Assembly: GCF_026913015.1 (NCBI RefSeq)
Contig: NZ_JAPTYD010000001.1
Coordinates: 62,001-126,000 of the forward strand
Origin: Paracoccus benzoatiresistens
GTDB taxonomy: Bacteria; Pseudomonadota; Alphaproteobacteria; Rhodobacterales; Rhodobacteraceae
Length of the DNA stretch: 64,000 nucleotides
Reading direction: 5' to 3'
Part shown: one piece after another, positions 27,898 through 37,365 of the stretch
How the letters are laid out: every line of letters begins with the position of its first letter
Numbering within the stretch: position 1 is the stretch's first letter
The notes under the pieces: generated by a model
Database searches by the model: none
What the model was told of the DNA's origin: nothing
The model's input: only the letters and a program-made list of their open reading frames with translations
Made by a program: the position numbers and the translations under genes

Positions 27898-28860
27898 ATG
27901 GCGCTGGAAGATGCGAAGAACCAGGTGGATCAGGCCTTTACGCGAAGGGACCCGCGCGGGTTGTCCTTCGAGAACGCCTTTGGCGGCGCCACCAGCTTCC
28001 TGAGGCGGCGCTATGCCAAGGATCTGGCGGGCGTGGACGTGGCGGTGACCGGCATCCCCTTCGACCAGGCCGTGACGCACCGCCCCGGCACCCGCTTCGG
28101 CCCGCGCGCCATCCGCGAGGCCTCGACCTTGCAGCCCTATGACCCGCCCTATGGCTGGGGCTATGATCCGCTGTCGGCCCTGACGGTGATCGACTACGGC
28201 GACATGGCCTTCGACTACGCCAACACCCGCGAGGTGCCGGCGCGGATCGAGGCGCATGTCGGCGCCATCTTGGACGCGGGCGCGGCCCCGGTGACGCTGG
28301 GGGGCGACCATTCCATCACCCTGCCGATCCTGCGCGCGGTGGCGGCCCGGCGCGGCCCCGTGGCGCTGATCCAGTTCGATGCCCATTCCGATACCTGGGT
28401 GGACGACGATCCCGGCCGGATCGACCACGGGACGTTTCTCTACAAGGCGATCCGCGAGGGCGCGGTGGACGCGCAGGCCAGCGTCAGCGTAGGCATCCGC
28501 ACCGAGAACCCTGACACGCTGGGCGTGACCATCCTGGACGCGGCGGGCGTGCATCGCGACGGGGTGGATGCCACGCTGGCCCGGATCCGGCAGGTGATCG
28601 GGGACCGCCCGGTCTATATCACCTTCGACATCGACGCGCTGGACCCGGCCTTCGCGCCTGGAACCGGCACGCCGGTCTGGGGCGGGCTTGCAAGCTGGCA
28701 GGCGGCGGCGCTGCTGCGCGGGCTGGCGGGGGTGGACCTGATCGGCGGCGACGTGGTCGAGGTCTCGCCCCCCTATGACACGACCGGGGCCACGGCCATC
28801 GCGGGAGCGCATGTGGCGACCGAACTGATCGCGCTTTACGGCTGGACGCGGCGCGGGTAA
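27898..28860 (+). CDS. speB: Agmatinase-like ureohydrolase
   Basis: A 320-residue ureohydrolase (arginase/agmatinase fold) that hydrolyses a guanidino compound to an amine plus urea with two Mn2+ ions. The metal ligands are in GGDHS, FDAHSDTW and FDIDALDPAFAPGTGTP. Sequence outside the metal site suits agmatinase, but guanidinobutyrase or a related enzyme cannot be excluded. The start is MALEDAKN with GGGGAA upstream; an upstream in-frame ATG adds 32 implausible residues. The urea it releases could feed the urease encoded 23 kb away. It is followed closely by prfA. Confidence 0.88.
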   Translation: MALEDAKNQVDQAFTRRDPRGLSFENAFGGATSFLRRRYAKDLAGVDVAVTGIPFDQAVTHRPGTRFGPRAIREASTLQPYDPPYGWGYDPLSALTVIDYGDMAFDYANTREVPARIEAHVGAILDAGAAPVTLGGDHSITLPILRAVAARRGPVALIQFDAHSDTWVDDDPGRIDHGTFLYKAIREGAVDAQASVSVGIRTENPDTLGVTILDAAGVHRDGVDATLARIRQVIGDRPVYITFDIDALDPAFAPGTGTPVWGGLASWQAAALLRGLAGVDLIGGDVVEVSPPYDTTGATAIAGAHVATELIALYGWTRRG

Positions 28861-28869
28861 TCCCCCGCC

Positions 28870-29922
28870 ATGTTGCCCGAAGATCGCCTGTCCCAGATCG
28901 TCCAGCGGTTCGAGTTTCTCGAAGCGCAGCTGAATGCCGGCGCGGCCCCTGATCAGATCGCCCGCATCAGCCGCGAATATGCCGAGCTGAAGCCCGTGGT
29001 GGACCAGATCGCCCGCTGGCGCGCGGCCCGCGACGGCCTGGCCGAGGCCGAGGCCATGCTGGCCGATCCCGAGATGCGCGAACTGGCCGAGGACGAGGCG
29101 GCCCGGCTGCGCGAGGAGATGCCCACGCTGGAACAGGCGCTGCGCATTGCCCTGCTGCCCAGGGACGCGGCGGACGCGCGCCCGGCCATCATCGAGATCC
29201 GCCCCGGCACGGGCGGGGACGAGGCCGCGCTGTTCGCGGGCGACCTGCTGTCGATGTATCGCCGCCATGCCGAACAGCAGGGCTGGTCCTTCCAGATGCT
29301 GGACCTGACCGAAACCGAACTGGGCGGCGTCAAGGAAGCCGTGGCGCGGGTCGAGGGCGAGGGCGTCTTTGCCCGGCTGAAATACGAATCCGGCGTTCAT
29401 CGCGTCCAGCGTGTGCCCGAGACCGAATCGGGCGGGCGCATCCATACCAGCGCCGCGACCGTGGCCGTGCTGCCCGAGGCCGAGGAGGTCGATATCGACA
29501 TCCCCGCCAACGACATCCGCATCGACACCATGCGCGCCAGCGGCGCGGGCGGGCAGCATGTGAACACGACCGACTCGGCCGTGCGCATCACCCACCTGCC
29601 GACCGGGATCGTCGTCACCAGCAGCGAAAAGTCCCAGCACCAGAACCGCGCCAATGCCATGGCCGTGCTGCGCGCGCGGCTTTACGACATGGAACGCAGC
29701 CGCGCCGATGCGGAACGGGCGGCCGACCGCAAGTCCCAGGTCGGGTCCGGCGACCGCAGCGAACGGATCCGCACCTACAACTTTCCGCAAGGGCGGATGA
29801 CCGATCACCGCATCAACCTGACGCTTTACGCGCTGGAGCGGATCATGGCGGGCGACCTGGGGGAGATCATCGACGCGCTGACCGCCCATGACCAGGCCGC
29901 GCGTTTGGCTGCCGAAGCATGA
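28870..29922 (+). CDS. prfA: Peptide chain release factor 1
   Basis: A 350-residue class I release factor that reads UAA and UAG and triggers peptide release. The GGQ motif is at residues 227-229 ([18 protein letters not shown]). The codon-recognition tripeptide is PET at 183-185, of the RF1 PxT type and not the RF2 SPF type. Length is normal. Its TGA overlaps the ATG of prmC, the methyltransferase that modifies the GGQ glutamine. It begins 9 nt after the ureohydrolase stop, so the three may share a transcript. Confidence 0.97.
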   Translation: MLPEDRLSQIVQRFEFLEAQLNAGAAPDQIARISREYAELKPVVDQIARWRAARDGLAEAEAMLADPEMRELAEDEAARLREEMPTLEQALRIALLPRDAADARPAIIEIRPGTGGDEAALFAGDLLSMYRRHAEQQGWSFQMLDLTETELGGVKEAVARVEGEGVFARLKYESGVHRVQRVPETESGGRIHTSAATVAVLPEAEEVDIDIPANDIRIDTMRASGAGGQHVNTTDSAVRITHLPTGIVVTSSEKSQHQNRANAMAVLRARLYDMERSRADAERAADRKSQVGSGDRSERIRTYNFPQGRMTDHRINLTLYALERIMAGDLGEIIDALTAHDQAARLAAEA

Positions 29923-30740
29923 AGCTTCCCGAGGCACGCGCCGGTGCCGCCCGGCGCCTGGCGGCTGCCGGCATCGAGGGCGCGGCGCGCGACGCCGACC
30001 GGATCCTGGCCGCCGTCCTGGTGGTCGAGCCCGGGCGGCTGCGGCTTCTGGATCGCGCCTTGACGGCGGAAGAACTGGCCGGGCTGGACCAGGGCCTTGC
30101 CGCCCGCGCCGCACGCCAGCCGGTAGCCCAGATCGTGGGCTTCCGCGACTTCTACGCGCATCGGTTCCGCGTGACGCGCGACACGCTGGACCCGCGCCCT
30201 GAAACCGAGGTCCTGGTCCAGGCGGCGCTGGATCTGCCCTGGAACAGCGTGCTGGACATGGGGACGGGGACGGGGGCGATCCTGATCTCGCTTCTGGCGG
30301 CGCGCCGGGGGGCCGTGGGACTGGGCACCGACATCTCGGGCGCGGCCCTTGACGTGGCGCGGGACAATGCCCAGATCATCGGTGTGACGGCGGGTTTTGT
30401 CCTGGCCGACTGGTATGAGGGGGTGACAGGCCGCTTCGACCTGATCGTCTCGAACCCGCCTTATATCGCGCTTTCGGAAATGGCGGAACTCGCCCCCGAT
30501 GTCCGGGAATGGGAACCGCATGGAGCCCTGACCGACGGTGCGGACGGACTGAGCGCCTATCACGCCATCGCGGCAGGGGCGCGGGATCACCTGAATCCCG
30601 GCGGGCATGTGCTGGTCGAAATCGGTCCGGCCCAAGGGTCGGCGGTGTCGATCCTCTTTGCAGGTGCCGGAGCGGAAACAAGGGTGATTTCCGACCTGGA
30701 CGGGCGCGATCGTGTCGTCCTGGCGCGGTTTCCGGCCTGA
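29919..30740 (+). CDS. prmC: Release factor glutamine N5-methyltransferase
   Basis: A 273-residue AdoMet-dependent methyltransferase that methylates the glutamine of the GGQ motif in RF1 and RF2. The N-terminal helical substrate-binding domain (about 1-85) is followed by a Rossmann domain with AdoMet motif [11 protein letters not shown] (about 112-122) and the catalytic NPPY at 179-182. The ATG overlaps the prfA stop, which is the standard arrangement with its substrate gene. A 261-bp gap follows. Confidence 0.96.
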   Translation: MKLPEARAGAARRLAAAGIEGAARDADRILAAVLVVEPGRLRLLDRALTAEELAGLDQGLAARAARQPVAQIVGFRDFYAHRFRVTRDTLDPRPETEVLVQAALDLPWNSVLDMGTGTGAILISLLAARRGAVGLGTDISGAALDVARDNAQIIGVTAGFVLADWYEGVTGRFDLIVSNPPYIALSEMAELAPDVREWEPHGALTDGADGLSAYHAIAAGARDHLNPGGHVLVEIGPAQGSAVSILFAGAGAETRVISDLDGRDRVVLARFPA

Positions 30741-31001
30741 AAGCCGGGAATTGCAGGGCTGCCACACGATTTCGCTTGTCAGCCTGCCTTTGGCGTGATT
30801 AGTCGCCCTTGTGCAGGGGGCAGCGATGCCCGCGCACGGGTCAGCCTGGAAAAGCCGGTTTCCTGGGGAACGTGGATGCGTTCGTTCGGGCACAGGCGCG
30901 GGTTGAACGGCGAAGCGCGTCCCGCGCCGCCGCTGCCGCCCGCGAAGCCGTCCAGATCCCTGGAAACCCAGATCACACTGGAACCATATACAGACAGACT
31001 G

Positions 31002-31823
31002 ATGAGATCATCGAAATCCCGCTCGCGCAACAAGTCGAACCGCCAGCGTACGCTTGGCAATATCGTCAACCGCGTTTTCGACAGCTCGGGCCCCGAGGGC
31101 AAGGTGCGCGGAACGCCCCAGCAGATCATCGACAAATACCTGACGCTGGCCCGCGACGCGCAGCTGTCGGGCGACCGCGTGGCCGAGCAGGCCTTCCTGC
31201 AGCATGCCGAGCATTACACCCGGATGCTGGGCGAGGCGCAGCGCGAAATGGCCGAGCGCCAGCAGTTCCACCAGAGCCGCCAGGATGGCGAGGAAGGCCG
31301 CGAAGGCCAGCCGAACGGCAATAACGGCCATCAATATCGTGAGGCGGGCGGACGCGACCAGGGCGGACGCGACGACAGCCGCCGGGACAATGGCCCGCGC
31401 GAGAACGGCGGTCGTGAAAACGGCGGGCGCGACAATGGTCAGCGCGACAACGGCTATCGCGACAATCGTGACCAGCAACGTGACCAGGGTGCCCGCGACC
31501 AGGGCAGCCGCGAACAGCCGCGTTCCGCACCCGTTGCCGAACAACGCGAGGATGACCGGCCCGCGCGGCAGCCTGAACCGGCCCCCGCGCCGCAGCCCGA
31601 GCTGCAGTTGCAGCCCGAGGGCCTGCCGGATGCCGTGACGACCTCCGAGGAGGAAGCCGCGGGTCCGGTCGAGACGCCGGAATCCGGGGCCAAGCCCGCC
31701 CGCAGCCGCGCCCCGCGCGCGCCTAGGGCCGAAAAACCGGCAACGCCCCGGGCTCCGCGGCGGCGCAAGGCGCCCGAGGATCAGGCAAAGGCCGAGGAAA
31801 CGCCTGCCGCCAGCGAGGAATAA
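31002..31823 (+). CDS. DUF4167 protein with low-complexity Arg/Asp/Asn/Gly tail
   Basis: A 273-residue protein. The N-terminal block (about residues 1-75, with RNKSNRQRTLGNIVNRVFDS and GTPQQIIDKYLTLARDAQLS) is the DUF4167 domain of alphaproteobacteria. After it comes a hydrophilic region with RDNG/RENGG/RDQG repeats (about 105-175), then a Pro/Ala/Glu stretch and a basic end (RAPRAPRAEKP, APRRRKAP). This composition suggests nucleic-acid or ribosome association, but the function is unknown. The start is MRSSKSRSR by family agreement; no ribosome-binding site is evident, and TATACA lies only 10 nt upstream. A terminator follows. Confidence 0.88.
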   Translation: MRSSKSRSRNKSNRQRTLGNIVNRVFDSSGPEGKVRGTPQQIIDKYLTLARDAQLSGDRVAEQAFLQHAEHYTRMLGEAQREMAERQQFHQSRQDGEEGREGQPNGNNGHQYREAGGRDQGGRDDSRRDNGPRENGGRENGGRDNGQRDNGYRDNRDQQRDQGARDQGSREQPRSAPVAEQREDDRPARQPEPAPAPQPELQLQPEGLPDAVTTSEEEAAGPVETPESGAKPARSRAPRAPRAEKPATPRAPRRRKAPEDQAKAEETPAASEE

Positions 31824-31830
31824 GGAAACG

Positions 31831-31860
31831 GGGCCGCGGCGATCAGCCAGCGGCCCTTTT
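31831..31860 (+). terminator. Rho-independent terminator after the DUF4167 gene
   Basis: GGGCCGC (31831-31837), a 12-nt loop and GCGGCCC (31850-31856) are followed by TTTT. The T-run abuts the stop codon of the convergent rsmA gene. Confidence 0.75.
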
Positions 31861-32714
31861 CATTGCGCGTCCCTTGCGGCCTGCAGCGCGCGGGCCAGGG
31901 CGCAGAACCGTTCCAGGTCGATCTCCTCGGCCCGGGCGGTCGGGGGGATTTGCGCCTGGTCCAGCAGCGACTCGATCTGCGGATGCAGGCCCCGCAGCGA
32001 TGCCCGCAGCATCTTGCGGCGCTGGTTGAAGGCCGCGGCCGTGACCCGCGACAGGATGGCCGGATCCGCCGGATAGCGGGGCGCGGGCAGCGCCGTCAGA
32101 TGGACCACCGCCGAATGGACCTTGGGCGCGGGCACGAAAGCCTCGGGCGGCAGGGTCATGACGATCCGCGCATCCGACCGCCATTGCGCCAGAAGGGCAA
32201 GGCGGCCATAGGCCTTGCTGCCGGGCGCGGCAACGATGCGCTCGGCGACTTCCTTCTGGAACATCAGCGTCAGCGACTGCCAGAAAGGCGGCCAGTCCGG
32301 GGGCGTCAGCCAGCGGATCAAGAGTTCGGTGCCGACATTATAGGGCAGGTTCGCCGCGATGCGGATGGGCGGGGTCAGGTGCGCCAGCGGGTCGATCTCC
32401 AGCGCGTCGCCGTGGATCACGGTCAGGCGGCCCGGATAACGGTCGGCGATTTCGGCCAGCGCGGGCAGCGCGCGGGCGTCCTTTTCGATGGCCAGGACGT
32501 GCCGCGCTCCCTCGGCCAGTAGCCCTCGCGTCAGGCCGCCGGGGCCGGGGCCGATTTCCAGCACGTCGCATTGGCTCATGTCGCCCGCCTGCCGCGCGAT
32601 CTTGGCGGTCAGGTTCAGATCCAGAAGGAAGTTCTGGCCCAGTTGCTTCTTGGCGCGCAGATCGTGGCGGGCGATCACCTCGCGCAGGGGGGGAAGGTTG
32701 TCGATGGTGCTCAT
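31860..32714 (-). CDS. rsmA: 16S rRNA dimethyladenosine transferase
   Basis: A 284-residue KsgA/RsmA methyltransferase that dimethylates two adjacent adenosines near the 3' end of 16S rRNA during 30S maturation. Visible motifs are [11 protein letters not shown] (about 22-32), the AdoMet loop [14 protein letters not shown], and the catalytic [11 protein letters not shown]. The start ATG overlaps the stop of pdxA (ATGA). It is the last gene of lptF-lptG-lptD-surA-pdxA-rsmA, a neighbourhood also known from enterobacteria. Confidence 0.97.
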   Translation of the reverse strand: MSTIDNLPPLREVIARHDLRAKKQLGQNFLLDLNLTAKIARQAGDMSQCDVLEIGPGPGGLTRGLLAEGARHVLAIEKDARALPALAEIADRYPGRLTVIHGDALEIDPLAHLTPPIRIAANLPYNVGTELLIRWLTPPDWPPFWQSLTLMFQKEVAERIVAAPGSKAYGRLALLAQWRSDARIVMTLPPEAFVPAPKVHSAVVHLTALPAPRYPADPAILSRVTAAAFNQRRKMLRASLRGLHPQIESLLDQAQIPPTARAEEIDLERFCALARALQAARDAQ

Positions 32715-33679
32715 GGCCGCGACCGTGCCATGTCGCGGGCCATGCGCAGGGCCGCGATGGTGGAGGCCGCATCCGCGATCCCCTGGCCCGCGATGTCGAA
32801 GGCGGTGCCGTGGTCGGGCGAGGTGCGGATGAAGGGCAGGCCCAGGGTCACGTTCACGCCGCCCGCGAAATCCAGCGTCTTGATCGGGATCAGCGCCTGG
32901 TCGTGATAGGCGCAAACCGCCGCGTCGTATCGGGCGCGGGCGGGGGCGTGGAACATCGTGTCGGCGGGCAGGGGGCCGGTCAGGTCGAAGCCTTCGGCCC
33001 GCAGCCGGTCCAGCAAGGGGGCGATGCGGTCGGTTTCCTGGCGGCCCATGCTGCCGCCTTCGCCCGCATGGGGGTTCAGGCCTGCGACCGCCAGGCGCGG
33101 CGCGGGGATGCCGAAATCGCGGATCATCGCGGCATGGGTGATGCGGATCGCCTGTTCCAGGACCTGATCGGTCAGGGCGGCGGGCACGTCCTCCAGCGGG
33201 ATGTGGATCGTCGCGGGCACCACGCGGCAGGGAGGCGTCACCGTGGTGGAAGCCAGCATCATCGCCACCGGCACATCGCCCGCCAGATGGGCCAGGTATT
33301 CGGTATGGCCCGGAAAGGCGAAACCTGCGCCTTCCTTCAGGGCCTGCTTGCTGATCGGCAGCGTGCATATGCCGGCGGCCTGTCCGCGCATCGCCAGATC
33401 GACCGCGCGGGCGATGACCTCGATCACGCCTGCCGCGTTGGCGGGGTCGGGACGCCCCGGCACGGCAGGCGCCGCAAAGTCGTGGCGCAGCACGGGCAGG
33501 TGGCCCGCAGGCACCGTATCGCCGGGCGCTGCGATTTCCATGAAGGCCGTTCCCGCAGGCAGGTGGCGCGGATCGCCCATCCAGGCGAAATCCACGCCGG
33601 AGGCCAAGGCCTGCGGGGCCAGTTCGGGGCCGACGCCCGCCGGTTCCCCGCAGGTCAGGATGATGCGGCCCAGGGTCAT
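32711..33679 (-). CDS. pdxA: 4-hydroxythreonine-4-phosphate dehydrogenase
   Basis: A 322-residue NAD-dependent dehydrogenase of pyridoxal 5'-phosphate biosynthesis. It starts [19 protein letters not shown], the family's N-terminal signature. Metal-binding histidines lie in [11 protein letters not shown] and in [14 protein letters not shown], and near the C-terminus in [11 protein letters not shown] chose MTLGRII over a longer reading whose 62 extra residues look like out-of-frame surA sequence. It lies 10 nt after surA and overlaps rsmA. Confidence 0.96.
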   Translation of the reverse strand: MTLGRIILTCGEPAGVGPELAPQALASGVDFAWMGDPRHLPAGTAFMEIAAPGDTVPAGHLPVLRHDFAAPAVPGRPDPANAAGVIEVIARAVDLAMRGQAAGICTLPISKQALKEGAGFAFPGHTEYLAHLAGDVPVAMMLASTTVTPPCRVVPATIHIPLEDVPAALTDQVLEQAIRITHAAMIRDFGIPAPRLAVAGLNPHAGEGGSMGRQETDRIAPLLDRLRAEGFDLTGPLPADTMFHAPARARYDAAVCAYHDQALIPIKTLDFAGGVNVTLGLPFIRTSPDHGTAFDIAGQGIADAASTIAALRMARDMARSRP

Positions 33680-33689
33680 GTCGGCGACG

Positions 33690-34961
33690 TCACGGGCGGC
33701 GGATGACGGCTTGGGCGCGCAGCTCGGCCAGATAGGCCTCGGCCCCGGCATTGGCCTTGCGGTTGAAGATCTCGTCCCGGACCGCATCGCGCGTCGGCAG
33801 GGCGTCGGCGTTCGGCACCGCGGCCTCGACCCCGTCGTCGGGCAGGGCGGTCGTGGCCACGTCATCCGCCATATCCGCCACCAGCGCCGGCTGGCGGGAG
33901 CACAGCATCACCAGATCCGCGCCATTGCCGTAATCGACGACGCCGGCCTCGTCCCGGTCCATCGTCGCCAGCCGCGTGGCGATCAGCGTGGGGATCGCGC
34001 CTTGCGAAATGGTCTGGCGCTGGACCTGCGCCGCCGCCTGCGGGCCTGCCTGCAGGTAAAGATCGTCGCAACTGCGCGTCCGCGCGGCCAGGGCCGCCGC
34101 ATCCGCGGCCGAGGGCAGGCGCAGCGTCGCATAGTCGATGACCTGTTCGGTCGCGCCGGGGCGCAGCGTGCCCTGGCTGTCGCGCAGGTGGAACAGGACG
34201 ACCGCGCCCTCGACGGTCAGGGGCTGCGTCGTCTGGCCGGGCTGCAGGGCGCCGATGACCTGGCGCAGGGAAGGGGGCAGGTTGTCGATGTTCACCCAGG
34301 CCAGCCGCCCGCCCGCTTGGGCCGATTCGGCGGCGGAATATTCCCGCGCCGCCGCCTCGAATTCGTCCGAGCCGAGGTTCGCCCCGGCGATCTGCCGCGC
34401 CAGGTTCATGGCCTGCTGTTCCTGCCCCGGAGGGGCCGGGATGATCAGTTCGGAAATCAGCACCCGCGACAGGACCGGGGTTTCGACCTGCTTGCGCAGT
34501 TCCTGGTCCACCTCGGCGTCCGAAACGTCGATCTGCGGCACGACGCGCTGGCGGATGACCGACCGCCAGACAAGGCCGGCGCTGACGAAATCGCGATAGG
34601 CCTGGGACTCGATGCCTGCGCCTTCAAGGGCCGCGGTGAATTCGGCGGCGGACATGCCGGCGCGGGCAGCGAATTCCTCGAGCCCGTTCTGCAGTTCTTC
34701 CTCGGTCGGCTCGATGCCAAGCTGGCGGGCGGCATGGTTGCGCAGCCGGTCGTCGATCAGCGCCTTCTGCGCGTCCTCGGCCGTGGTGTTCGGCGCGCCC
34801 AGGATCTGCATGAAGCGCTGGCGCTGCCCGACCTCGTACCGGGTGATGGCGGCGTTGTTGATATAGATCACCGGCTCGAACAGGTTCTGCGCCAGGAGCG
34901 GCGCGGGCGCGCCTGCCATCAGGGCTGCCGCCAGGGCGAAGCCGGAAAGGAAATGCCGCAT
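33690..34961 (-). CDS. surA: Periplasmic chaperone/peptidyl-prolyl isomerase SurA
   Basis: A 423-residue periplasmic outer-membrane-protein chaperone. A signal peptide covers about residues 1-24 (ending APLLAQ). The SurA N-terminal helical domain (YINNAAITRYEVGQRQRFMQ) leads to one recognisable parvulin domain (about 165-270, with GGRLAWVNIDNLPPSLRQVI). The second parvulin domain of E. coli SurA is not obvious, so this is probably the shorter single-PPIase form common in alphaproteobacteria. AAGGGG precedes the ATG. It sits between lptD, one of its likely clients, and pdxA. Confidence 0.92.
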   Translation of the reverse strand: MRHFLSGFALAAALMAGAPAPLLAQNLFEPVIYINNAAITRYEVGQRQRFMQILGAPNTTAEDAQKALIDDRLRNHAARQLGIEPTEEELQNGLEEFAARAGMSAAEFTAALEGAGIESQAYRDFVSAGLVWRSVIRQRVVPQIDVSDAEVDQELRKQVETPVLSRVLISELIIPAPPGQEQQAMNLARQIAGANLGSDEFEAAAREYSAAESAQAGGRLAWVNIDNLPPSLRQVIGALQPGQTTQPLTVEGAVVLFHLRDSQGTLRPGATEQVIDYATLRLPSAADAAALAARTRSCDDLYLQAGPQAAAQVQRQTISQGAIPTLIATRLATMDRDEAGVVDYGNGADLVMLCSRQPALVADMADDVATTALPDDGVEAAVPNADALPTRDAVRDEIFNRKANAGAEAYLAELRAQAVIRRP

Positions 34962-34995
34962 CTGCTGCCCCTTCTATCGTTTGTTGGCGCGGAGA

Positions 34996-37365
34996 TTAGC
35001 GCATGCAGGACCGGCGCGCCACCGTGCCCGGCAAGTCTTCCTGACTGGTGCCAAAGCCGCCCAGCCGGAACGACAGTCCGACGCTGGTTTCCGGCCGCAC
35101 GCTGTCCGAACTGGTGAACCGGCGCGAAACGCCCATCTCGACCGTCAGGCATTCGTTGCGATAGGTCAGGTCCAGCGATGCGCGCTGCGCCCGGTCGGCC
35201 ACGAAGTCATAGCGGGTTTCGGCGCTGCCCCACCAGCCCTCGCGAATCTGCCAGCCGATGTTGGCGGCCAGTTCGCTGATGTCGGAAAGCTCGGCCTCGT
35301 CCTGGTTGTCGTCATCCTGCCACAGATGGCCTGCCGACAGTTGCAGGTCCTCGCGCAGCCAGCCAAGGCGCAATTCGTTGCGCGACATGTCCAGGTTGTC
35401 GTCGAACAGCGCCCGGTTGGCGATGGCAAGGCCGGTGCCGCTGTCGTATTGCGCCGAGACCAGCCAGTCCGACCGCGTTCCCGACAGGGCCGAGCCTTCC
35501 GGAAAGGCCTCGTCCGGCTCGGCGCGCAGGACGCGGCCGCCGGTCAGGGCCAGGGACCATCCCGTGGGGTCGATTCGCGTCCAGGTCACGCCCAGGTTGG
35601 CGCGCAGCCCGCTTTCGCGCGCGTCCCATCCGGGAAAGCGGTTTTCGGAAAACAGGTTGCCCTCGTCGAACTCGATCAGGGGGCTGTCCTCGTTCGGGAT
35701 GTCGTCGTCGCTGTCGGGCGGGGAATAAAGGATCTGCGCCACGGGTTCGACCATGTGGGTCGCGCCCCCCGCCCCGCCGATCAGCGGCCAGCGCAGTTCC
35801 ACCCCTGCCGTGGGGGTGGCCCGGGCCACCAGGTTGTCATAGCGGCTGTCCTGCACGATGCGATAGATGTCGGTGTCGATGCTTGCCAAGGCCGCGCCGA
35901 CCACGCCGGCCGGCAGGATCTCGCTGCGCTGCCAGTCCAGCCCGACCGAGGCGCGGGCCATGTCGCGCCCCACCTGATCCTGGTCCGAGGGGCGGCGATG
36001 GGCATGGACCGACCATTCCAGCAATGCCTGCCCGCCGATGTGGCGTGGGGTGAAACGGCGCTGCCAGATCACGTCGGCCACCTGCGCGGGCGAGGTGCTG
36101 TTGTCCTCGTCGTCCCGCAGGGAGTGATAGTTTCCGACCCGCCCGAAGAACAGCCTCTCGCGGGTGATGCGGTCCAGGGTGAAGCCGCTCCACAGCCGGT
36201 CGGCCTCGGTGATGTCGTAGTCCAGCAGATAGCCCCTGTCGGATGCGGCCTGCACCTGCACCCCCAGGCGATAACCGCGCGGCAGGTCGACCAGGGCATT
36301 GCCGAAGACATATCCCCGCGTCTCCCCCGGCTCGATGTCGTCGCGGGTGATGGCGCCATTCCATTCGGTCACGGCATTGGCCCAGGCCCGGCGATAGCGT
36401 AGTTCCAGCGTCCGCGTCCGGCTGGCCGCGACATAGGGCGTGACCGTCAGGTCGGCATGATCGCCAAGGGTGATGAAGTAGGGCAGCTTGATCCCGAAGC
36501 CCAGGTTCGAGGTGGTGCGGTATTCCGGCCTAAGAAAACCGGTGCGGCGTTCAACCGTGGGGTCGGGCGCGGTCAGGGCAAAGGGCGCGGCGGCCAGGGG
36601 GATGCCAAAGGCGCGGAACTGCGGATGGTCGAAGGTGATCAGCCGGGTTTCCGCGTCATGGGTGATGTTGCGGGCGCGGATTTCCCACAAGGGCGTCGGG
36701 TCGCCGGCGCAGATCTGGCACGAGGACGCCACGACATGGCGCAGGTTGGTCATGCGTCCGTTTCCGGTCCGCGTCAGTTCCGTTGCCGCAAGCTGCAATT
36801 CGCGGGCCAGCACCAGCCGCGCGCCGCGGATGATGCCGTCCTGCAATTCGCGGTCAAGCTGGCCGCTGTCGGCGATCAGCACCGCCTCGGCTTCCGGGTC
36901 GGCGGCGCCCGGGCGGGACAGGTGGATGGGACCCTCGATGGTCAGGTTGCCCGAAACGCCGTCCACGACGATGCGCGAGGCCACCAGCCGCGCGCCCTGG
37001 TACCAGACGACCACGCCCCCCGCCGCGATCAGCGTCTGGTCGCCCTGCAGCACCATGCTGTCGGCAAGAACGGTCGCCGCGTCGTCGGCCGGCCCGCCGG
37101 TGTCGCGGCCGGGCAGGGTCACGTCGACATCCGGGGCCGCGGCCTGAAGCTCGGCGGCCTCGGGGGTGCGGTCGCCCAGGATGTCGTTGCCCAGGGGCGT
37201 GGCGGCCGGGGCCAGGGCGGCCTCGTCGCTCCACTCGAAGGTTCCGGGACCGCCGAGACTGCCCGCGCCGAGGCCCGGATCCCGGCTCAGGACCGTCTGG
37301 CCAAGCGCCATGCCCGGCAGCAGGGCCAGCCCGAATGCCCAGCCTTTCAGCTTGTGGCCGTTCAT
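34996..37365 (-). CDS. lptD: LPS-assembly outer-membrane protein LptD
   Basis: A 789-residue outer-membrane protein that, with LptE, inserts lipopolysaccharide into the outer leaflet. A signal peptide (about 1-22, ending GMALGQ) precedes a periplasmic beta-jellyroll domain of the OstA type (about 80-230, with repeated VDGVSGNLTIEGPIHLSRPG-like strands), then a large C-terminal beta-barrel rich in alternating aromatic residues. Cysteines in SSCQICAGD and near the C-terminal RRSCMR could form structural disulfides. GGGAGGA precedes the ATG, which overlaps the lptG stop. Confidence 0.95.
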   Translation of the reverse strand: MNGHKLKGWAFGLALLPGMALGQTVLSRDPGLGAGSLGGPGTFEWSDEAALAPAATPLGNDILGDRTPEAAELQAAAPDVDVTLPGRDTGGPADDAATVLADSMVLQGDQTLIAAGGVVVWYQGARLVASRIVVDGVSGNLTIEGPIHLSRPGAADPEAEAVLIADSGQLDRELQDGIIRGARLVLARELQLAATELTRTGNGRMTNLRHVVASSCQICAGDPTPLWEIRARNITHDAETRLITFDHPQFRAFGIPLAAAPFALTAPDPTVERRTGFLRPEYRTTSNLGFGIKLPYFITLGDHADLTVTPYVAASRTRTLELRYRRAWANAVTEWNGAITRDDIEPGETRGYVFGNALVDLPRGYRLGVQVQAASDRGYLLDYDITEADRLWSGFTLDRITRERLFFGRVGNYHSLRDDEDNSTSPAQVADVIWQRRFTPRHIGGQALLEWSVHAHRRPSDQDQVGRDMARASVGLDWQRSEILPAGVVGAALASIDTDIYRIVQDSRYDNLVARATPTAGVELRWPLIGGAGGATHMVEPVAQILYSPPDSDDDIPNEDSPLIEFDEGNLFSENRFPGWDARESGLRANLGVTWTRIDPTGWSLALTGGRVLRAEPDEAFPEGSALSGTRSDWLVSAQYDSGTGLAIANRALFDDNLDMSRNELRLGWLREDLQLSAGHLWQDDDNQDEAELSDISELAANIGWQIREGWWGSAETRYDFVADRAQRASLDLTYRNECLTVEMGVSRRFTSSDSVRPETSVGLSFRLGGFGTSQEDLPGTVARRSCMR

